Shown here: piece after piece, positions 63,271 through 64,000 of the stretch
Position numbering within the stretch: position 1 is the first letter of the stretch
Layout of the letters: every line of letters starts with the position of its first letter
NCBI RefSeq assembly: GCF_001695835.1
Contig: NZ_MBSO01000009.1
Coordinates: 1 to 64,000, forward strand
Direction of reading: 5' to 3'
DNA from: Ensifer sp. LC11
GTDB taxonomy: Bacteria > Pseudomonadota > Alphaproteobacteria > Rhizobiales > Rhizobiaceae
DNA: 64,000 nucleotides
Program-made: the position numbers and the translations under genes
The notes under the pieces: model-generated
Seen by the model: the letters and a program-made list of their open reading frames with translations, nothing else
The model's database searches: none
Told to the model about the DNA's origin: nothing

Positions 63271-63345
63271 GTGGTTGCCCCTCTCCTCGGGTTTAACCCG
63301 AGGACTAACCCTCTCCCCGCAGGCGGGAAGAGGGGACGCGGACAG
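63271..63345. repeat. RIME-like palindromic element, left part
   Basis: CCTCGGGTTTAACCCGAGG (63285-63303) is a perfect 9+1+9 palindrome, followed by CCCTCTCCCCGC...GGCGGGAAGAGGGG (63310-63334). The combination of 'CCCTCTCC...GAGGGG' arms is typical of the rhizobial intergenic mosaic elements as I remember them. Confidence 0.7.
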
Positions 63346-63392
63346 CCTGCAGCGTCGCTATGTGGCGCTGTTTCGATAGGGGATTCGATGCC

Positions 63393-63483
63393 TCTCTTGT
63401 TAGGCGAGCGAGCGCCACTGGGTTCCTTCTCCCCGTCAGAATGGGGAGAAGGTGGCCGGCAGGCCGGATGAGGGGCATTCTTC
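63393..63483. repeat. RIME-like palindromic element, right part
   Basis: CCTTCTCCCC (63425-63434) pairs with GGGGAGAAGG (63443-63452), flanked by GGCCGGCAGGCCGGATGAGGGGC. The same style of palindrome as the left part, about 50 bp apart, forming a composite element between the small membrane gene and the truncated reductase gene. Confidence 0.7.
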
Positions 63484-63500
63484 AGGCGCGTCTGAAAACC

Positions 63501-64000
63501 TCAAGACGCGGCGGTGATGCGCCTGTGGATGCCGTCGAGACTTTCCCTGAACTGCTCGAAGGTCCCGTGCTCCGTCAGTTCGCGCAGCACCTGTTCGTTG
63601 ATGCCGCCGCGCGTTGCGTAGTCCTCTGCCAGATGCGCGAAGCTTAAATCCGGTGTTGTCTCCGGTGCCTGACCCAATGCCGCAAACAGCGAGGCCACAT
63701 AATCGCGCCCCTTGGCGTCATCCACGCCGTGATCCTTTAGCCAGCTATGGATCGTTTCGAGATACTTGAAATAGCTGGCATAGGTGGCGGTCGCGACGCT
63801 CAGCGCATCGAACTCGCTTTCGCTCGCGACCTCGATCGCCTGGCCAAGCCGGCCGAAGAAGGCCGCAACGTCCGGATCAGGCGGGAAGAGGATCGTCGGC
63901 CCCTGGCGAATCGCGATCATCGGCATCGGCAGCGCCTTGGTGACGCGCTTGACCGGGCCGACCATTTCGGCGATCTCGTCACGGGAGAAGGTCGCGATCA
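63501..64000 (-). CDS. Pyrroline-5-carboxylate reductase-family protein (5' end outside window)
   Basis: The reading frame stays open to the right edge, so 166 C-terminal residues are visible. Middle segment EMVGPVKRVTKALPMPMIAI and the dimerisation-domain pattern ATRGGINEQVLRELTEHGTF are those of ProC-type P5C reductases (normally PGGTNEQ). The TRGG instead of PGG and the C-terminal FEQFRESLDGIHRRI suggest a paralogue rather than the housekeeping ProC. The N-terminal NAD(P) domain is outside the window. Confidence 0.75.
   Translation of the reverse strand, partial: IATFSRDEIAEMVGPVKRVTKALPMPMIAIRQGPTILFPPDPDVAAFFGRLGQAIEVASESEFDALSVATATYASYFKYLETIHSWLKDHGVDDAKGRDYVASLFAALGQAPETTPDLSFAHLAEDYATRGGINEQVLRELTEHGTFEQFRESLDGIHRRITAAS

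Larger units (their letters stand above)
63103..63500. other. 398-bp intergenic region with repeats
   Basis: Two palindromic repeat clusters (63271-63345, 63393-63483) occupy much of it; no gene is supported. Confidence 0.5.

Overview
The window is G+C-rich alphaproteobacterial DNA, most likely a chromosomal segment from the Rhizobiaceae and probably an Ensifer/Sinorhizobium-type organism. This placement rests on gene content: a BA14K-family protein, DUF1127 proteins, an octopine/nopaline-type amino acid ABC system, FCD-type GntR and GlxA-type AraC regulators, and RIME-like palindromic repeats. It is inferred from families I recognise, not from a database match. I saw no rRNA, tRNA, CRISPR array or complete insertion sequence.

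Layout. 0-5 kb: the end of a chloroperoxidase-like hydrolase, a Tat-exported metallo-beta-lactamase-fold enzyme, and an ene-reductase following two tandemly duplicated RidA genes, with a divergent LysR regulator. 5-16 kb: a large secreted SH3/Gly-rich protein, a small lipoprotein, an SLC13-type permease, and an aspartate module (AspT antiporter, aspartate 4-decarboxylase AspD, second AspT). 16-21 kb: a cobalamin riboswitch leading a DUF1636 gene and a complete BtuCDF-like ABC importer. 21-38 kb: mostly stand-alone housekeeping and signalling genes. These include an MscS channel with DUF3772, MBL and NTF2-like proteins, a class III cyclase, a cyclic-nucleotide-gated K+ channel, a double-receiver protein and a PleD-like diguanylate cyclase, plus a membrane/repeat protein of unknown role. 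38-46 kb: regulators, DUF1127-like small proteins, a VIT-family transporter and an accessory patch holding a lower-G+C GHKL ATPase with a nuclease-like C-terminus. 46-51 kb: a GntR regulator divergent from an M20 peptidase and a four-gene polar amino acid ABC importer. 51-56 kb: an ArsR/AHSA1 pair, BA14K, and a second accessory patch with a HEPN-motif protein and a Cas2-like SinR-family protein. 56-64 kb: a corrinoid-dependent C1-transfer operon, a formyltransferase-like protein, a repeat cluster and a truncated pyrroline-5-carboxylate reductase.

How the genes work together. The clearest theme is cobalamin and C1 metabolism. The 61.7-56.0 kb genes encode a methyl-H4folate:corrinoid methyltransferase, methylene-H4folate reductase with a separate cysteine-rich partner, and an ATP-dependent reductive activator of corrinoid proteins. 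They need B12, which the riboswitch-controlled importer at 17-20.6 kb could supply. The corrinoid protein and the substrate-specific methyltransferase are not in the window. A second theme is nucleotide signalling, with a cyclase 3 kb from a cyclic-nucleotide-gated channel and next to a diguanylate cyclase.

Most unusual: (i) the HEPN + Cas2-like pair lies between the 3' end of the corrinoid activator gene and a decayed second copy of that same 3' end, which looks like an integration scar; (ii) the GHKL-nuclease gene sits beside a decayed second copy of the VIT transporter 3' end; (iii) a ~105-bp two-hairpin dispersed repeat occurs five times. Start codons were chosen from ribosome-binding sites and family length where possible and several remain uncertain.
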